DNA of 64,000 nucleotides. Source: Phycisphaerae bacterium. GTDB taxonomy: Bacteria > Planctomycetota > Phycisphaerae > UBA1845. Below the pieces are notes generated by a model. The model did not search any database, was not told the origin of the DNA, and saw nothing but the letters and a program-made list of their open reading frames with translations. Below, piece by piece: positions 44,354-54,836 of this stretch (positions are counted from its first letter, which is position 1; each line of letters starts with the position of its first letter). Both the position numbers and the translations under genes were made by a program. Location: NCBI GenBank assembly GCA_029260135.1, contig JAJDDV010000110.1:17104-81103 (forward strand), given 5' to 3'.

Positions 44354-46879
44354 ATGGAAACGGCGCCGCTCTTAGCGATCGGTTTCCTCCACCCGGCGAT
44401 AGCGGCCGTCGCCGTCGCTACGGGCGTGATTCCCGTTCTCATTCACCTGATGAACCGGCGCCGCTTCGTCCGTGTTCCCTGGGCGGCGATGTCGTTTCTG
44501 TTGGCGGCGCGACGTCGCAGCGCGAAACGCGTTTGGTTGGAACAGTTACTCCTGCTGCTGGTACGCGTTGCGATTCTCGTCTTGCTGGGTGTGGCCATCG
44601 CGCGCCCGTACGTACCGGCTTCGGCGCGCCTGGGCTTGCGAGCGTCGCGGGTGCATCGCATCATCCTTCTCGACAATTCACTGTCGATGCAAGCGATATC
44701 CCAGCCGATGCAAACCGGTGTCGCGCCGAGTGAAGTCGGCAGCCGCTTCACGCATGCGAAGGGGTTTGTCGAACGCCTGTTGGCGTCACTCCCGCCGACG
44801 GACGCCGTCAGCCTGATCACGCTCGCATCGCCCGCGTCCGCCGTCATCGATGAGCCGGCGACGGATCATCGCTTTGTGCGCGAGCGGGTCGCATCCATCA
44901 CAGCCACCCAGCGCAGCACGGACGTGAGCGGCGCGATCGAGCGTGCGATTCAGTTGCTCGCCTCGTCGCCTTATCCGCAGGCCAATCGCGTGGTCTACTT
45001 CGTCTCCGACTTCACGCAGCGGGATTGGTTCGACGCCGAGGGTCAACGCCGTGGAGTCGCGGCTCGCCGATCGGCGCCCCCGGATGACGACCGATCTCGG
45101 GGTGCGCCCCGGTTGGTGCAGGCGCTGGATCGACTCGCACAAGCGCTCAACGAATCAGCCACCGATCTGCACCTGGTTGGCGTCGATCCACAGGCTCGTG
45201 AGAACCTGAGCCTGGCTCGATTGGGTGTCTCGAGTGACGACGGCGCAGGAACCGGGTCGGGGTTGGTTGCCGTTGATCATCCCGTGCGAATCGTCGCCGA
45301 CGTCGTCAATCACGGTGATGCCACCGTCCGTGATGCGACCGTGCAGATCAGCCGAAAGACCGATCCCGCGTCCGGTGGTCAGATCATACGAAGTCAGCCG
45401 CTCGGCGCGATCGAGCCTGGGGCATCGGTGACCGTGGCGGTAACGGTCGTGTTCTCCCGGTCCGGCACGCACCTGATCGAGGCGAAGATCAACCGGAGTG
45501 CGTTGGCTTCGGTCTCCCGCGCGGGACCGGGCGTTCCAAGGGGCGACACGCTGGGCGTCGACGACGAGCGATACCTCTCTGTCGAGGTTCGCGAACAAAT
45601 CGCGGTGCTGTTGGTCGACGGACGTCCGGGCACCACGCAGCTCACGGGCAGTGCGGGGTTTCTCGCGACCGCCCTGTCGCCTCTAAGTGCTGAAGGAATG
45701 CCATCCACAAGCGCGGCTGCCCGGCGTGCATCAGCATGGAGATCCACCGCACTCATTGAACCGAAGATCATCACGGAGCCCGAACTCGAGACCGAGGCAC
45801 TCGGCAACTATCAAGCCGTCGCCGTCTGCAATGTGCGCCGACTCTCCGAGTCGACCTGGCAACGCCTCGAAGCGTTTGTCGAAGGCGGCGGCGGGTTGCA
45901 GATCTTCTGCGGCGACGCGGTCAGTGCGGAACCCTACAACCGGTTCGGTTTCAAGGAAGGGAAAGGGCTATTGCCCGCGCGCCTCGGTCCGATCCATGAC
46001 ACGACCGACAGAAGTGCGCCGATGGACAATGGCGGCGGATCACAGGATGGCCATGGGCGAAGCGACATCGGCTTCGAACTGACCGACCCGCCGCACCCAC
46101 TTACGGCCGAGTTCGCCGGATTGACCGAGAGCGGCCTGTTCCTCGCTGGTGTGCATCGCTACATGTCTCTTGACGGCGTTTCGCCCTCTGCCGAGACGGT
46201 GCTGCGATACACCGACGGTCAGCCCGCGTTGATCGCGTCGACATTCGGCAAAGGACGCGTTCTGCTCTGGACGACAACCGCCAACATGGACTGGACGAAT
46301 CTCCCAGCCAAAGGGGACTACGTCTCCATGATGCTTGCGGCTGCCACCCACCTCGTTCCGCTGGCCGGCCGACATCGCAACGTCGTTGTTGCGGATACGA
46401 TCATGGAGCCGCTAACAGCCGCCGAAACGTCGATGCCCAAACGTGTGACCGCGTTCGGCGGTGTGACACCGGTGCCAGGCCGGGGGAATCGGCCGGCGCA
46501 GCCGATTCTCGTTCCTGTGGGCGACGGACTCGCGCTGGCGTACGGACCGGTCGAGCGATCCGGTGCGCTGAGCCTCACGATCGGATCGCGCTCGCGCCTG
46601 TTTGCCGCGAACGTCGATCCGGCGGAATCCGACCTGCGAAGGTTGGACGAACAGGCGCTTGCCGATCTGATCGATCGTCCCGTACACGTCGTCACGGTGC
46701 AGGCGCAGCAGACGTCCGCCTTTGGGCGTCAACCGGCAGCACCGCGCTCGACGGAACTGGCCTCGGTGGCCGTGTATCTGGTGATTGGATTGCTCTTGAT
46801 GGAAATGGTGATGGCCATGTGGTTCGGCGCGCAACGTGCGCGGCAGAGCGAAGGAGTGATGGCCCGCCGCGAAAGCTGA
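44354..46879 (+). CDS. BatA/VWA-type membrane protein
   Basis: 841 residues. The N-terminus is a BatA domain (VIPVLIHLMNRRRFVRVPWA, then LEQLLLLLVRVAILVLLGVAIARPY), giving two membrane helices. A von Willebrand A domain follows with the MIDAS start ILLDNSLSMQA and SVISLITLASP-type strands. Beyond about residue 300 are beta-rich domains (CARDB-like strands) and a class-I-amidotransferase-like domain (YQAVAVCNVRRLSESTWQRLEAFVEGGGGLQIF). A C-terminal membrane helix is near VAVYLVIGLLLMEMVMAMWF. It is the membrane partner of MoxR/DUF58; the assembly or stress role is inferred from the operon type. Confidence 0.88.
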   Translation: METAPLLAIGFLHPAIAAVAVATGVIPVLIHLMNRRRFVRVPWAAMSFLLAARRRSAKRVWLEQLLLLLVRVAILVLLGVAIARPYVPASARLGLRASRVHRIILLDNSLSMQAISQPMQTGVAPSEVGSRFTHAKGFVERLLASLPPTDAVSLITLASPASAVIDEPATDHRFVRERVASITATQRSTDVSGAIERAIQLLASSPYPQANRVVYFVSDFTQRDWFDAEGQRRGVAARRSAPPDDDRSRGAPRLVQALDRLAQALNESATDLHLVGVDPQARENLSLARLGVSSDDGAGTGSGLVAVDHPVRIVADVVNHGDATVRDATVQISRKTDPASGGQIIRSQPLGAIEPGASVTVAVTVVFSRSGTHLIEAKINRSALASVSRAGPGVPRGDTLGVDDERYLSVEVREQIAVLLVDGRPGTTQLTGSAGFLATALSPLSAEGMPSTSAAARRASAWRSTALIEPKIITEPELETEALGNYQAVAVCNVRRLSESTWQRLEAFVEGGGGLQIFCGDAVSAEPYNRFGFKEGKGLLPARLGPIHDTTDRSAPMDNGGGSQDGHGRSDIGFELTDPPHPLTAEFAGLTESGLFLAGVHRYMSLDGVSPSAETVLRYTDGQPALIASTFGKGRVLLWTTTANMDWTNLPAKGDYVSMMLAAATHLVPLAGRHRNVVVADTIMEPLTAAETSMPKRVTAFGGVTPVPGRGNRPAQPILVPVGDGLALAYGPVERSGALSLTIGSRSRLFAANVDPAESDLRRLDEQALADLIDRPVHVVTVQAQQTSAFGRQPAAPRSTELASVAVYLVIGLLLMEMVMAMWFGAQRARQSEGVMARRES

Positions 46880-46910
46880 CACGGTTGTGTCACACTCGGC
46901 GCTGAGCGAA

Positions 46911-49526
46911 ATGACGTCTTTGATCGAATGGCTTTTGGATCTTGAAGGCATCCGCCTCGGGCGCGACGCGCCGCTTCTGCTGAGGTGGCAGAACCCGCTG
47001 GAGGCGTGGTTGGTCTTCTGCGCCGGGCTCTTGGCGGTAACCTGGGTCGTGATCATTTATCGGCGAGAGCGCACCTCGATTCTTCGACGAAGTGTCCTGG
47101 CCTTGCTGCGCTGCGGTCTGCTCGCGCTGGTTGTCATTCTGCTCTGCCAGCCGGCGCTGGTCCTGCAGCGCAATCGCGTTCAGCACTCTTATGTTGCCTT
47201 GGCCGTCGATACCTCCGCCAGCATGACCACGCGCGAGCATTATGTCGACGAGGCGTTGGCGTCGTCCGTCGTTGCCGGTGCAGGGCTTGGTGAACCTGCG
47301 CAGTTGGCGAGCATCTCTCGACTGGACTTGATCCGCGCGGCGTTGTCCGCTTCCGACCTTGGAGCGATCGAGCAGCTGTTGCGACACAACGACGTCCAGC
47401 TCTGGACATTCGCGACGGCGGCTCACGCAACCAGTGAAGTCGGTGGACGGTTTCGCTCCCAGACGGGGCCGCAAGAGCTGGCCCGATCCATCGAGGGCTT
47501 GGTGGCTGACGGTTCGAGTACGGATGTCGCCGGCGCGCTGCATCAGATTCTCGAACGATCGCAGGAGCGCCGCCTCTCCGCCATCGTGCTGGCGAGTGAC
47601 GGTCAGTCGACCCAGGCCACGTCGCTGCAGGACGCATTGGCGTTGGCCGGTCGGCGGCGTGTACCGGTCTATCCGATCCGTATCGGATCCACCCATCAGC
47701 CACAGGACCTGACCATCGACGCCGTTCGCACGCGCGGAAGCGCATTCCTCGATGACATCATCTCTGTCGAGGTCGACGTGCGCGGCGAGGGTTTGGCGGA
47801 ACCGACGCCCGTCACCGTGAACCTGGTCGATTCGAATACGGATGAGATCGTCGCCGGCCGCGAATGGGTGCTGGGTCCGCCGGGTCCCCAGGGATCGGAC
47901 ACCACCTCTCCCACGGTCGAGCTGTCCACCAAGGCGACGAAGGCGGGAAGAAAGAGTTATCGCGTGGAGATCACGCCGTTGCCGGACGAGTTGGTCGTGG
48001 ACAACAACGTCGCGCCGGTCGATCTCACCGTGCTCGACCACGCGCTGCGCGTGCTCTACGTCGACGGTTATCCACGTTACGAATATCGCTACCTGAAGAA
48101 CGCACTCGTCCGTGAGAAGACCGTTGAACTGAGCGTCTTGCTCATGGAGGCCGACGAGGCGTTCGTGCAGGAGGGGACGCTTCCCGTTCGCCGCTTTCCG
48201 CAGACGCCCGAGGAACTCAACCGGTACGACGTCGTGCTCTTCGGCGATGTCGACCCGCAGAGTCGCTGGCTCTCCGAAGCACAAATGGACATGCTCCTCA
48301 ACTTCGTCGGAAACCTCGGCGGCGGATTCGGGATGATTGCCGGTCAGCGCTCGTCGCCACATCGGTTCGTCGGGACACCCCTCGAGAAGCTCATTCCCGT
48401 CCGTCTGGGTTCTACGAGGCCGGGCGCAGGTTCACCTTCCGCACGAGACGATCATCGCGCCTCAACGACTCCCTTTCAGCCCCGTGTCACGGCACAGGGG
48501 CGACGAAGCCCGCTGCTGAGGCTCGATTTTCCCGAAGCCGCGCCTTCAGAAAAAGACACCGTTTCCGTCGCGTCCGGAAGCGCGTCGATCATCGAGTCGC
48601 TGCCGAGTCTCTACTGGTTCGCACAGACCTTGGGTGCCAAGCCCGGCGCGTCCGTTCTGCTCGAGCACCCGACGGTTCGCACGCCCCACTCAGGATCGGC
48701 GTCGGGAGGCGCCTCAGGGTGGAACTCGACCGAAATGCCGATTCTCGTCACCGCACGATATGGTGCGGGCAAGTTGTTCTTTCAGGCTACCGACGACACC
48801 TGGCGATGGCGCCGCGGTGACGGCGAACTCGTTCACGATGCCTACTGGGTCCAGGTCGTTCGCGATCTCGCACGCGGGAATCGAATCACACAGGACGCGT
48901 CAAACGACCGAAGCCGCGTCTCGATTCGTACGGATCGCCGCGTCTACCCCTATGGCGCGCCGCTTCATGTGACCGTTGCGCTGCTCGATCCGAGCCTGAT
49001 GTCCCGAAAGGAAGACGCACTGACCGTTGCCGTTACCCGCGTGACCGCAACGTCCGACCCGGGCGATTCCGCCGGCGCCCGACGGACGGAGGCCGTGGCC
49101 GAATTCACTGCCTTTCGACTCCCGTCCGCCAAGCCGGATTCCGTGGCGTCAAGTACTTTTGAGGGTTCGTGGGTCTCACCGCAACCGGGTACGTATGTGC
49201 TTTCCGTGGCTGATCTTCCGCCGGTGACCGAGGGGCCGCGGCGAGCCGTCTCAGAGTCAGCGCGCGTGCGCGTTGAACGGCCGAACCTGGAGGGTCTGCA
49301 CCCGGTGGCGGATCATGCTGCGCTGACCCGAATCGCATCGGCCACCGGGGGGCGCATGATCGATCTGGATCAACTGGCGTCGGGGTTTGACGCCATTGAA
49401 GACCGCAGTTTGCGCATTCCCGATGACATTGTGGAGTCGATATGGGATTCCAAGTTGGCTTTGGCGTTTTTCGCCCTAATGATCACTATGGAGTGGGTCC
49501 TGCGCAAAGCGTTTGGACTGCTGTAG
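46911..49526 (+). CDS. VWA domain membrane protein with gatase-like domain
   Basis: 871 residues from ATG 46911 (a GTG at 46887 is also open). Two N-terminal helices (WLVFCAGLLAVTWVVIIY and LLALVVILLCQPALVL) lead to a VWA domain (VALAVDTSASMTTRE; SAIVLASDGQSTQ). Farther on is an amidotransferase-like domain (LYVDGYPRYEYRYLKNAL, VLFGDVDPQSRWLS, LGGGFGMIAGQ) with no visible catalytic Cys in the expected place. A C-terminal helix (LALAFFALMITMEWVL) closes it. It resembles the previous gene in layout and may be an old duplication. The start is uncertain because no RBS is present. Confidence 0.85.
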   Translation: MTSLIEWLLDLEGIRLGRDAPLLLRWQNPLEAWLVFCAGLLAVTWVVIIYRRERTSILRRSVLALLRCGLLALVVILLCQPALVLQRNRVQHSYVALAVDTSASMTTREHYVDEALASSVVAGAGLGEPAQLASISRLDLIRAALSASDLGAIEQLLRHNDVQLWTFATAAHATSEVGGRFRSQTGPQELARSIEGLVADGSSTDVAGALHQILERSQERRLSAIVLASDGQSTQATSLQDALALAGRRRVPVYPIRIGSTHQPQDLTIDAVRTRGSAFLDDIISVEVDVRGEGLAEPTPVTVNLVDSNTDEIVAGREWVLGPPGPQGSDTTSPTVELSTKATKAGRKSYRVEITPLPDELVVDNNVAPVDLTVLDHALRVLYVDGYPRYEYRYLKNALVREKTVELSVLLMEADEAFVQEGTLPVRRFPQTPEELNRYDVVLFGDVDPQSRWLSEAQMDMLLNFVGNLGGGFGMIAGQRSSPHRFVGTPLEKLIPVRLGSTRPGAGSPSARDDHRASTTPFQPRVTAQGRRSPLLRLDFPEAAPSEKDTVSVASGSASIIESLPSLYWFAQTLGAKPGASVLLEHPTVRTPHSGSASGGASGWNSTEMPILVTARYGAGKLFFQATDDTWRWRRGDGELVHDAYWVQVVRDLARGNRITQDASNDRSRVSIRTDRRVYPYGAPLHVTVALLDPSLMSRKEDALTVAVTRVTATSDPGDSAGARRTEAVAEFTAFRLPSAKPDSVASSTFEGSWVSPQPGTYVLSVADLPPVTEGPRRAVSESARVRVERPNLEGLHPVADHAALTRIASATGGRMIDLDQLASGFDAIEDRSLRIPDDIVESIWDSKLALAFFALMITMEWVLRKAFGLL

Positions 49527-49569
49527 AAGTGGAGTTGTAACCGACTCACTGACGAATGATTCGCGCGAC

Positions 49570-52500
49570 ATGGAACACTCTCGACTCATCTCTCGACTCA
49601 CGCGCATCCGGGCGACGGTTCGGCGCCGTCTCCTGGCGTACGGTCTTTGTGTTGTCGCCGCCGGCGGTGTCATCACATTTCTGACGATCGTGACGCTCGA
49701 CTGGTTGCTCTGGCTGCCATCCCCTTTGCGCATGGTCGTGGGTGCGCTCTATCTGGCGGGGTTCGTTGGCGCCGCAGTTCACTGGATCGCCCGCCCGCTC
49801 GGGGCGCGCCTCGAACTCGAAGAAGTGGCCGCCCGATTGGAGGAGCGTTTCGGTAGCCTGCGTGACCGCCTGACCAGCACGGTGGACTTCGTGCAAAACG
49901 GGGGCGCCGGTTCCGAGATCATGATGCGCCAAGTCGTGCGCAATACGGAGCGGATCACCGAGAACATGCCGCTTGAATCCGCACTGTCGAAAAAGCCGCT
50001 GATCCTGCGTGCAGGCATGACGTTGGCCAGCGCGGTTGTGCTCTTGTCCATCATTGGCACGGCGCCCGATTGGGCGCGGATGGGGTTCTACCGTTACGTC
50101 TATCCGTGGGGTGAGATTGAATGGCCGCATCGCGTTTTGATCCGTCCGCTGACGGGTGACCGGATGGTGGCGGTGGGTGATTCGGTGACCGTTCGCATGG
50201 AGATTCAGCGAGGATACCACGACGACCTTCGCGGCATCGTGCGGCTGGTCGAGGAGGGCGGCGAGGAACTGGTGCTCGCCATGCACCGGACGGGGGACGG
50301 GGCCTTCGCGGCCACAATCGATCGCGTCACGAGAAACCTGACCTACTGGTTCGAGGCGGGTGACGACAGCACGGCACGCCACCCGCTGGCGATTCAGGCG
50401 GTTGGACGGCCTGAGGTCGTTCAAGCGCTCGCGGTTGTCCAGCCGCCGCCCTACGCCGCAGGAGATCCGGCGCGCGTACGTGATCTGGGGGACGGTCCCG
50501 TTCACGCGCCGATCGGCGGCGCCGTCCGCGTATCGATTCTCGCCAGCAAACCGACGGCGACGGATGCACACGGCGGCGACGTCGGACTGCGTTTCGATGA
50601 CGATCGCTTCGTTGCACTGTCGGCGGAACCCGGCGACGACCGTAAGCTGTCGGCGCGCCTGGAGATTCGCGGTGACCTTCACTTCCGCGCGTCGCTCCGC
50701 GACCGGAACGGTTTTGAGAATCGCGGTACCGATCAGTATTCCATCCTGGCGGTACCGGATCGCGCACCGACCGTAGCGGTTCTCGAGCCCGCGGCCATGA
50801 TCGAACTGACGCCCAACGGGTCCGTGGGCGTGCTGATTCGGGCCGAAGACGATTTCGGCATCACGCAGCTGGACCTCGAAGTGCAACGCGGCGGTGGTGA
50901 AACGCAGTTGATCGGCCTGACCGATTCTCCTCACGATGCCGAAGGTGAATCGTCCACGGTGGATGAGACGGGACGCACCGTACGCTACGCATGGTCCATG
51001 AAACCGCTCTCTCTGTCGCCGGGCGACCTGCTGTCGTATGCCGCCGTCGCCACCGACAACCGTTTGACATTGGACGCGGGCGGACAAGTCGGTCGATCGG
51101 CGACGATGAATATCCGCATCATCAGCGGAACCGAGTTCGAGACCCGATTGCGAAGTGACGTTGCCCTTCTTGAATCATGGATTCGCGAGTTGGTGCTGGA
51201 CGAGGCGGACTTGCTGGATCGAACACAAGCGCTGCAGCGCAACGCCGATGACGAGGGACAGATCGGCGCCGCTCAGCGCGAAGAGGCTGCGGCGCTGGCG
51301 ACCAAACAGGTGAGGCTCGTGCGTCGGCTGCGTGATCTCGGCGAGCGGTTCCAGGCACTGATCGTTCGTATGCAGCAGAACCAGACAGCTGACGAGACGT
51401 GGAAGGATCGGATGGCTGCGCTCGCAGAGCGGGCACGGACCACGGCATCCGGCTCGATGACCGCCGCCGCTCGCTCCCTCGACGAGTTGCGCGAGCGAAT
51501 CGACCGAAACGTGCAGCAGGATCATCTGGCCCGCGCGGTTCGCGCCGAGACCGAGGCGATCGATGCGCTTCGCTCGATGCTGCAGGAGATTTCCGAGTGG
51601 GGTGACTTCAAAGAATTGATGGCCAAGACCCGAGAACTGCTCGACCGGCAGGAATCCCTGCGCGCACGGACGGCCGAACTCGGCCGATCCACGCTGGGGC
51701 AAGCGTTGGACGCGCTCACGCCCCAACAGGTCGGTGATCTCAAGCGCGTCGCTCGTTCTCAGGAGCAACTCGGAACCGATGTCGAGCAACTGCTTGAGGA
51801 TCTCAAACAGCGGGCATCCCGGACCGACGACCAGGATCCGGCCACAGCCCAACAGGCGGATGCCGCATTGCGCGCCGCCCGGGCTCGCGACCTTTCACGG
51901 CAGCTTCGTGTGGCGGCGGAGACGATTGCCCGAAACCGCACGGCCGCGGCGACCATCGCACAGAAGGCCGCGGGTGACGGCATCCGTCGGATGATCGCCG
52001 CCCTCGACGAGCGCGACACCCGGCAACTCGAGGAGCTCCGAAAACGACTGACGAAGGCGATCGACCAGGTGGCCGAGCTGATCGAACAGCAGCAGTCTCT
52101 GCGAAATGCGACCCACGAGGCGAGCTTGCTCGGTGTCGACAACGCCGACGTCGAAGCGCTGGTCACAGAGCAGCGGACGATCCGGCGCAACACCCGACAA
52201 CTCGGGCGAGAGTTCGCGACGTCGGATCGCACGCTCGCGGCCGGTCAGCTGGTGACCGAAGCGGCGAGCCCCATGGAAAACGCCGAAGGTTACCTCCATG
52301 AGGCCAAGCCGGCTGCCGCGACTGCCGATCAGGATGAAGCGCTAGCGATTCTGCGCGAGGCGCACGACCTTCTGGACGAGATCGCCAACGAGTTGGCGAA
52401 TCAGGCCCTGCGTCGTTCGCTGGCCCAGATTCGGGAGAGTTTGGAGGAGATTCTCGCCGCACAGCAGGACGTCAATACCGGCATCGGTGAACTGTGGAAG

Positions 52501-53079
52501 TCGCTTGGGGATCGGCGAGACCCGGCGCAGGGTGGGGCGCGACTCGACCGGCGCGAAGCACGCACGGCGACGAAGCTCGCGCGCAGGCAAGGGAATGTTC
52601 GACAACTGCTTGAAACGCAGCGAAAAGACTTCGATCGTGTGGTCGTCTATCGATGGGCGCTGCAACGCGTGGCGACGTGGATGGAAGCCGGTCGGGAACG
52701 ACTCAGGAAACGTAGCGTCGACCAAGAGCTGGTGGACCTCACGTCGCGCATTGCAGGTGAGCTCGAAAAGCTCATCCAGGCGCTCGTCGAGACCGAAGCG
52801 CTCCCGATGGACACGCAATTCGTCGAAGCGCAGCAGGGCGGGGGGCACGGACCCGGGTCCGCGGCGGCCAACAAGCCCATTCCAACCGTAGCGGAGCTGC
52901 TCGTGCTCAAGGCGATGCAGCGAGATGTCAACGAACGAACGCAGTCCTTGAACGAATCGATTGACATCGACCGCGTGGATGAAGCGGCGTTGCGCCGACT
53001 TCAGGCCGTAGGCGAGGATCAGGTAGAAGTGCGCCGCCTGTCAGAGTTGGTGACGCAGCGCGCTCGACGATCGCCGTGA
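49570..53079 (+). CDS. Large membrane protein with long coiled-coil (DUF4175-like layout)
   Basis: 1169 residues from ATG 49570. Helices at about 21-75 (LLAYGLCVVAAGGVITFLTI, MVVGALYLAGFVGAAVHWI) and near 150 (LASAVVLLSIIGTAP) anchor it. A beta-rich periplasmic region (about 165-510) contains PTVAVLEPAAMIEL and EDDFGITQLDLEV, seen in DUF4175-type proteins. From about 520 to the end it is helical, Glu/Arg/Gln-rich and predicted to be coiled coil. Long envelope proteins of this layout commonly accompany MoxR/VWA operons in planctomycetes. Function unknown. Confidence 0.8.
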   Translation: MEHSRLISRLTRIRATVRRRLLAYGLCVVAAGGVITFLTIVTLDWLLWLPSPLRMVVGALYLAGFVGAAVHWIARPLGARLELEEVAARLEERFGSLRDRLTSTVDFVQNGGAGSEIMMRQVVRNTERITENMPLESALSKKPLILRAGMTLASAVVLLSIIGTAPDWARMGFYRYVYPWGEIEWPHRVLIRPLTGDRMVAVGDSVTVRMEIQRGYHDDLRGIVRLVEEGGEELVLAMHRTGDGAFAATIDRVTRNLTYWFEAGDDSTARHPLAIQAVGRPEVVQALAVVQPPPYAAGDPARVRDLGDGPVHAPIGGAVRVSILASKPTATDAHGGDVGLRFDDDRFVALSAEPGDDRKLSARLEIRGDLHFRASLRDRNGFENRGTDQYSILAVPDRAPTVAVLEPAAMIELTPNGSVGVLIRAEDDFGITQLDLEVQRGGGETQLIGLTDSPHDAEGESSTVDETGRTVRYAWSMKPLSLSPGDLLSYAAVATDNRLTLDAGGQVGRSATMNIRIISGTEFETRLRSDVALLESWIRELVLDEADLLDRTQALQRNADDEGQIGAAQREEAAALATKQVRLVRRLRDLGERFQALIVRMQQNQTADETWKDRMAALAERARTTASGSMTAAARSLDELRERIDRNVQQDHLARAVRAETEAIDALRSMLQEISEWGDFKELMAKTRELLDRQESLRARTAELGRSTLGQALDALTPQQVGDLKRVARSQEQLGTDVEQLLEDLKQRASRTDDQDPATAQQADAALRAARARDLSRQLRVAAETIARNRTAAATIAQKAAGDGIRRMIAALDERDTRQLEELRKRLTKAIDQVAELIEQQQSLRNATHEASLLGVDNADVEALVTEQRTIRRNTRQLGREFATSDRTLAAGQLVTEAASPMENAEGYLHEAKPAAATADQDEALAILREAHDLLDEIANELANQALRRSLAQIRESLEEILAAQQDVNTGIGELWKSLGDRRDPAQGGARLDRREARTATKLARRQGNVRQLLETQRKDFDRVVVYRWALQRVATWMEAGRERLRKRSVDQELVDLTSRIAGELEKLIQALVETEALPMDTQFVEAQQGGGHGPGSAAANKPIPTVAELLVLKAMQRDVNERTQSLNESIDIDRVDEAALRRLQAVGEDQVEVRRLSELVTQRARRSP

Positions 53080-53097
53080 TGGATATGGAGCCCGAAG

Positions 53098-53775
53098 ATG
53101 GCACCAAACGAGAATACAATGCCGCACGATCACCTGGCACCGGGGTTGAACCGTGGAACCGCCCTGTTCTGGTTGGGTATCTTGGTCGTGTTGTCTCCAT
53201 GGGGAACGGTCAGCCTCGCCCGGCAACCACAACGTGACGACCCGCCGGACAAGAAGACCAAGGAGCAGGAACTCGGCGAGAGACTGATCCGCGACATCGT
53301 CAATGACGGTGATGAAGGTGTGATGGCCACTGCGATCCGCCTCATGGATTCCGCCGCCAGAAAGCTGGAGATCGACTTCGATGCCGGACGGGAGACACAG
53401 GACATGCAGCGACGCGCGCTGGATCAACTCGACAAGGCCATCAAGACGGCTGCGGCGCGGCGACGGCCAGTGCGCTCCAGACGCCCGCCGCCCTCCGGCG
53501 ACAAACGCACCAGACCCAGGCAACCACCGCAACGCGCCGAAGAAGAAAAAGAGGCCTCAACGCACGCGAAGCCCCCGGCGACCCACGATCCGAGGGGCGC
53601 CGAGCCGCAGGTCGGCACGGTGGAAGGCCGACTGAACGAAACACGACGCGCATGGGGACAGCTGCCGATGCGCGATCGCGAGGAGATCATTCAGGGGGCC
53701 GACGAGCGTTTCCTCGAACGCTATCGCGCCTGGATCGAGCGATACTATCGGGCATTGCAGGAGGCAGAGGATTGA
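53098..53775 (+). CDS. Secreted charged hypothetical protein
   Basis: 225 residues with a signal-peptide-like start (ALFWLGILVVLSPWGTVSLA). The remainder is highly charged and Pro/Arg-rich, with QELGERLIRDIVNDGDEGVM near the front and WGQLPMRDREEIIQGADERF near the end. No family recognised. It lies between two operon genes; its stop overlaps the TTG start proposed for the next gene, so it is part of the same transcript. Confidence 0.7.
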   Translation: MAPNENTMPHDHLAPGLNRGTALFWLGILVVLSPWGTVSLARQPQRDDPPDKKTKEQELGERLIRDIVNDGDEGVMATAIRLMDSAARKLEIDFDAGRETQDMQRRALDQLDKAIKTAAARRRPVRSRRPPPSGDKRTRPRQPPQRAEEEKEASTHAKPPATHDPRGAEPQVGTVEGRLNETRRAWGQLPMRDREEIIQGADERFLERYRAWIERYYRALQEAED

Positions 53776-54836
53776 ATCTCCGCGCCAAGATGACAGAGGG
53801 TCCCAGCCGTCGCACGACGGGCAGCGTATTGGTGGCGCTGATCACGCTGGTCGGCGGAAACGCGGTCCATCGAACCCTCGCGCAACCGACCAGGCCCAAC
53901 GCGCCGAGCGCGGAACATACAACGCAATCACGCATCGCCGTCGATCGAGGGTCGGCGTGGCTGGTCCGTCAGCAAGCGCCAGACGGCTCGTTCGGCAGCC
54001 TCTCTCACTACGGACCACACGTCGGCATCACGGGGCTCGCCGCCCTTTCCCTGATGTGCGACGGAAACATGCCCGGTCGAGGTCCCTATGGCGGGGCTGT
54101 CGATCACGCCCTGAGTTTCGTGTTGAGTCATTCGTCGGAGAGTGGTCTATTGGCCGCGGAGACCTCGCACGGTCCGATGTACGGCCACGGATTTGCCACA
54201 CTCTTCCTCGCTGAAGTGTACGGCATGAGCCATCGACCTGAAGTCCGTGAGACGCTGCGAAAGGCGATCCGGCTGATCGTCAACACGCAGAATCACGAAG
54301 GCGGGTGGCGATACCAACCCGTTCGAGACGACGCGGATCTGTCCGTAACGGTGTGTCAAGTCATGGCACTTCGCGCCGCACGGAATTCGGGCATCTACAT
54401 CGACAAACAGGTGATCAACAACGCCATCGAATACGTCAAGACCAGCCAGAACCCCGACGGCGGTTTTCGATACATGCTCAACTCGGGGGGATCGGCGTTC
54501 GCGCGTTCCGCCGCCGGTGTGGCCACCCTCCAATACGCCGGGATTTACAGCGGCGAAGAGCTTCAACGAGGGCTAGAATATCTTGGGCGGTTTCGACCGC
54601 CCAAAGAACAGACGGTGGGGCACTACTTCTACGGTCACTACTACGCCGCCCAGGCGATGTTCCTCGCCGGCGACGACCACTGGACCGAATGGTGGCCCGC
54701 CATTCGGGATGAACTGCTCGACCGCCAGGATACGGACGGCTCCTGGCGGGGGCAGGCGGGCCAGGAGTACGGTACGGCGATGGCCCTGATCGTGCTCAAT
54801 ATGCCGAATCGATTATTGCCGATCTTTCAGAAATGA
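53772..54836 (+). CDS. Secreted prenyltransferase/squalene-cyclase-like repeat protein
   Basis: 354 residues if TTG 53772 is used: AGGAGG lies seven bases upstream and the TTG overlaps the previous TGA. ATG 53790 is the alternative. A signal peptide is followed by alpha-alpha toroid repeats typical of the squalene oxidase/prenyltransferase superfamily: WLVRQQAPDGSFGSL, LIVNTQNHEGGWRYQPVRDD, YVKTSQNPDGGFRYML and ELLDRQDTDGSWRG. The DxDD motif of true cyclases is not seen, so a binding or structural role in the envelope is more likely than terpene cyclisation. It overlaps the NPCBM gene by four bases (ATGA). Confidence 0.85.
   Translation: MNLRAKMTEGPSRRTTGSVLVALITLVGGNAVHRTLAQPTRPNAPSAEHTTQSRIAVDRGSAWLVRQQAPDGSFGSLSHYGPHVGITGLAALSLMCDGNMPGRGPYGGAVDHALSFVLSHSSESGLLAAETSHGPMYGHGFATLFLAEVYGMSHRPEVRETLRKAIRLIVNTQNHEGGWRYQPVRDDADLSVTVCQVMALRAARNSGIYIDKQVINNAIEYVKTSQNPDGGFRYMLNSGGSAFARSAAGVATLQYAGIYSGEELQRGLEYLGRFRPPKEQTVGHYFYGHYYAAQAMFLAGDDHWTEWWPAIRDELLDRQDTDGSWRGQAGQEYGTAMALIVLNMPNRLLPIFQK

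Noticed and set aside
53772..54836. True squalene-hopene cyclase
   Set aside because: The toroid repeats are present but the catalytic DxDD motif and the full length of about 630 residues are missing.
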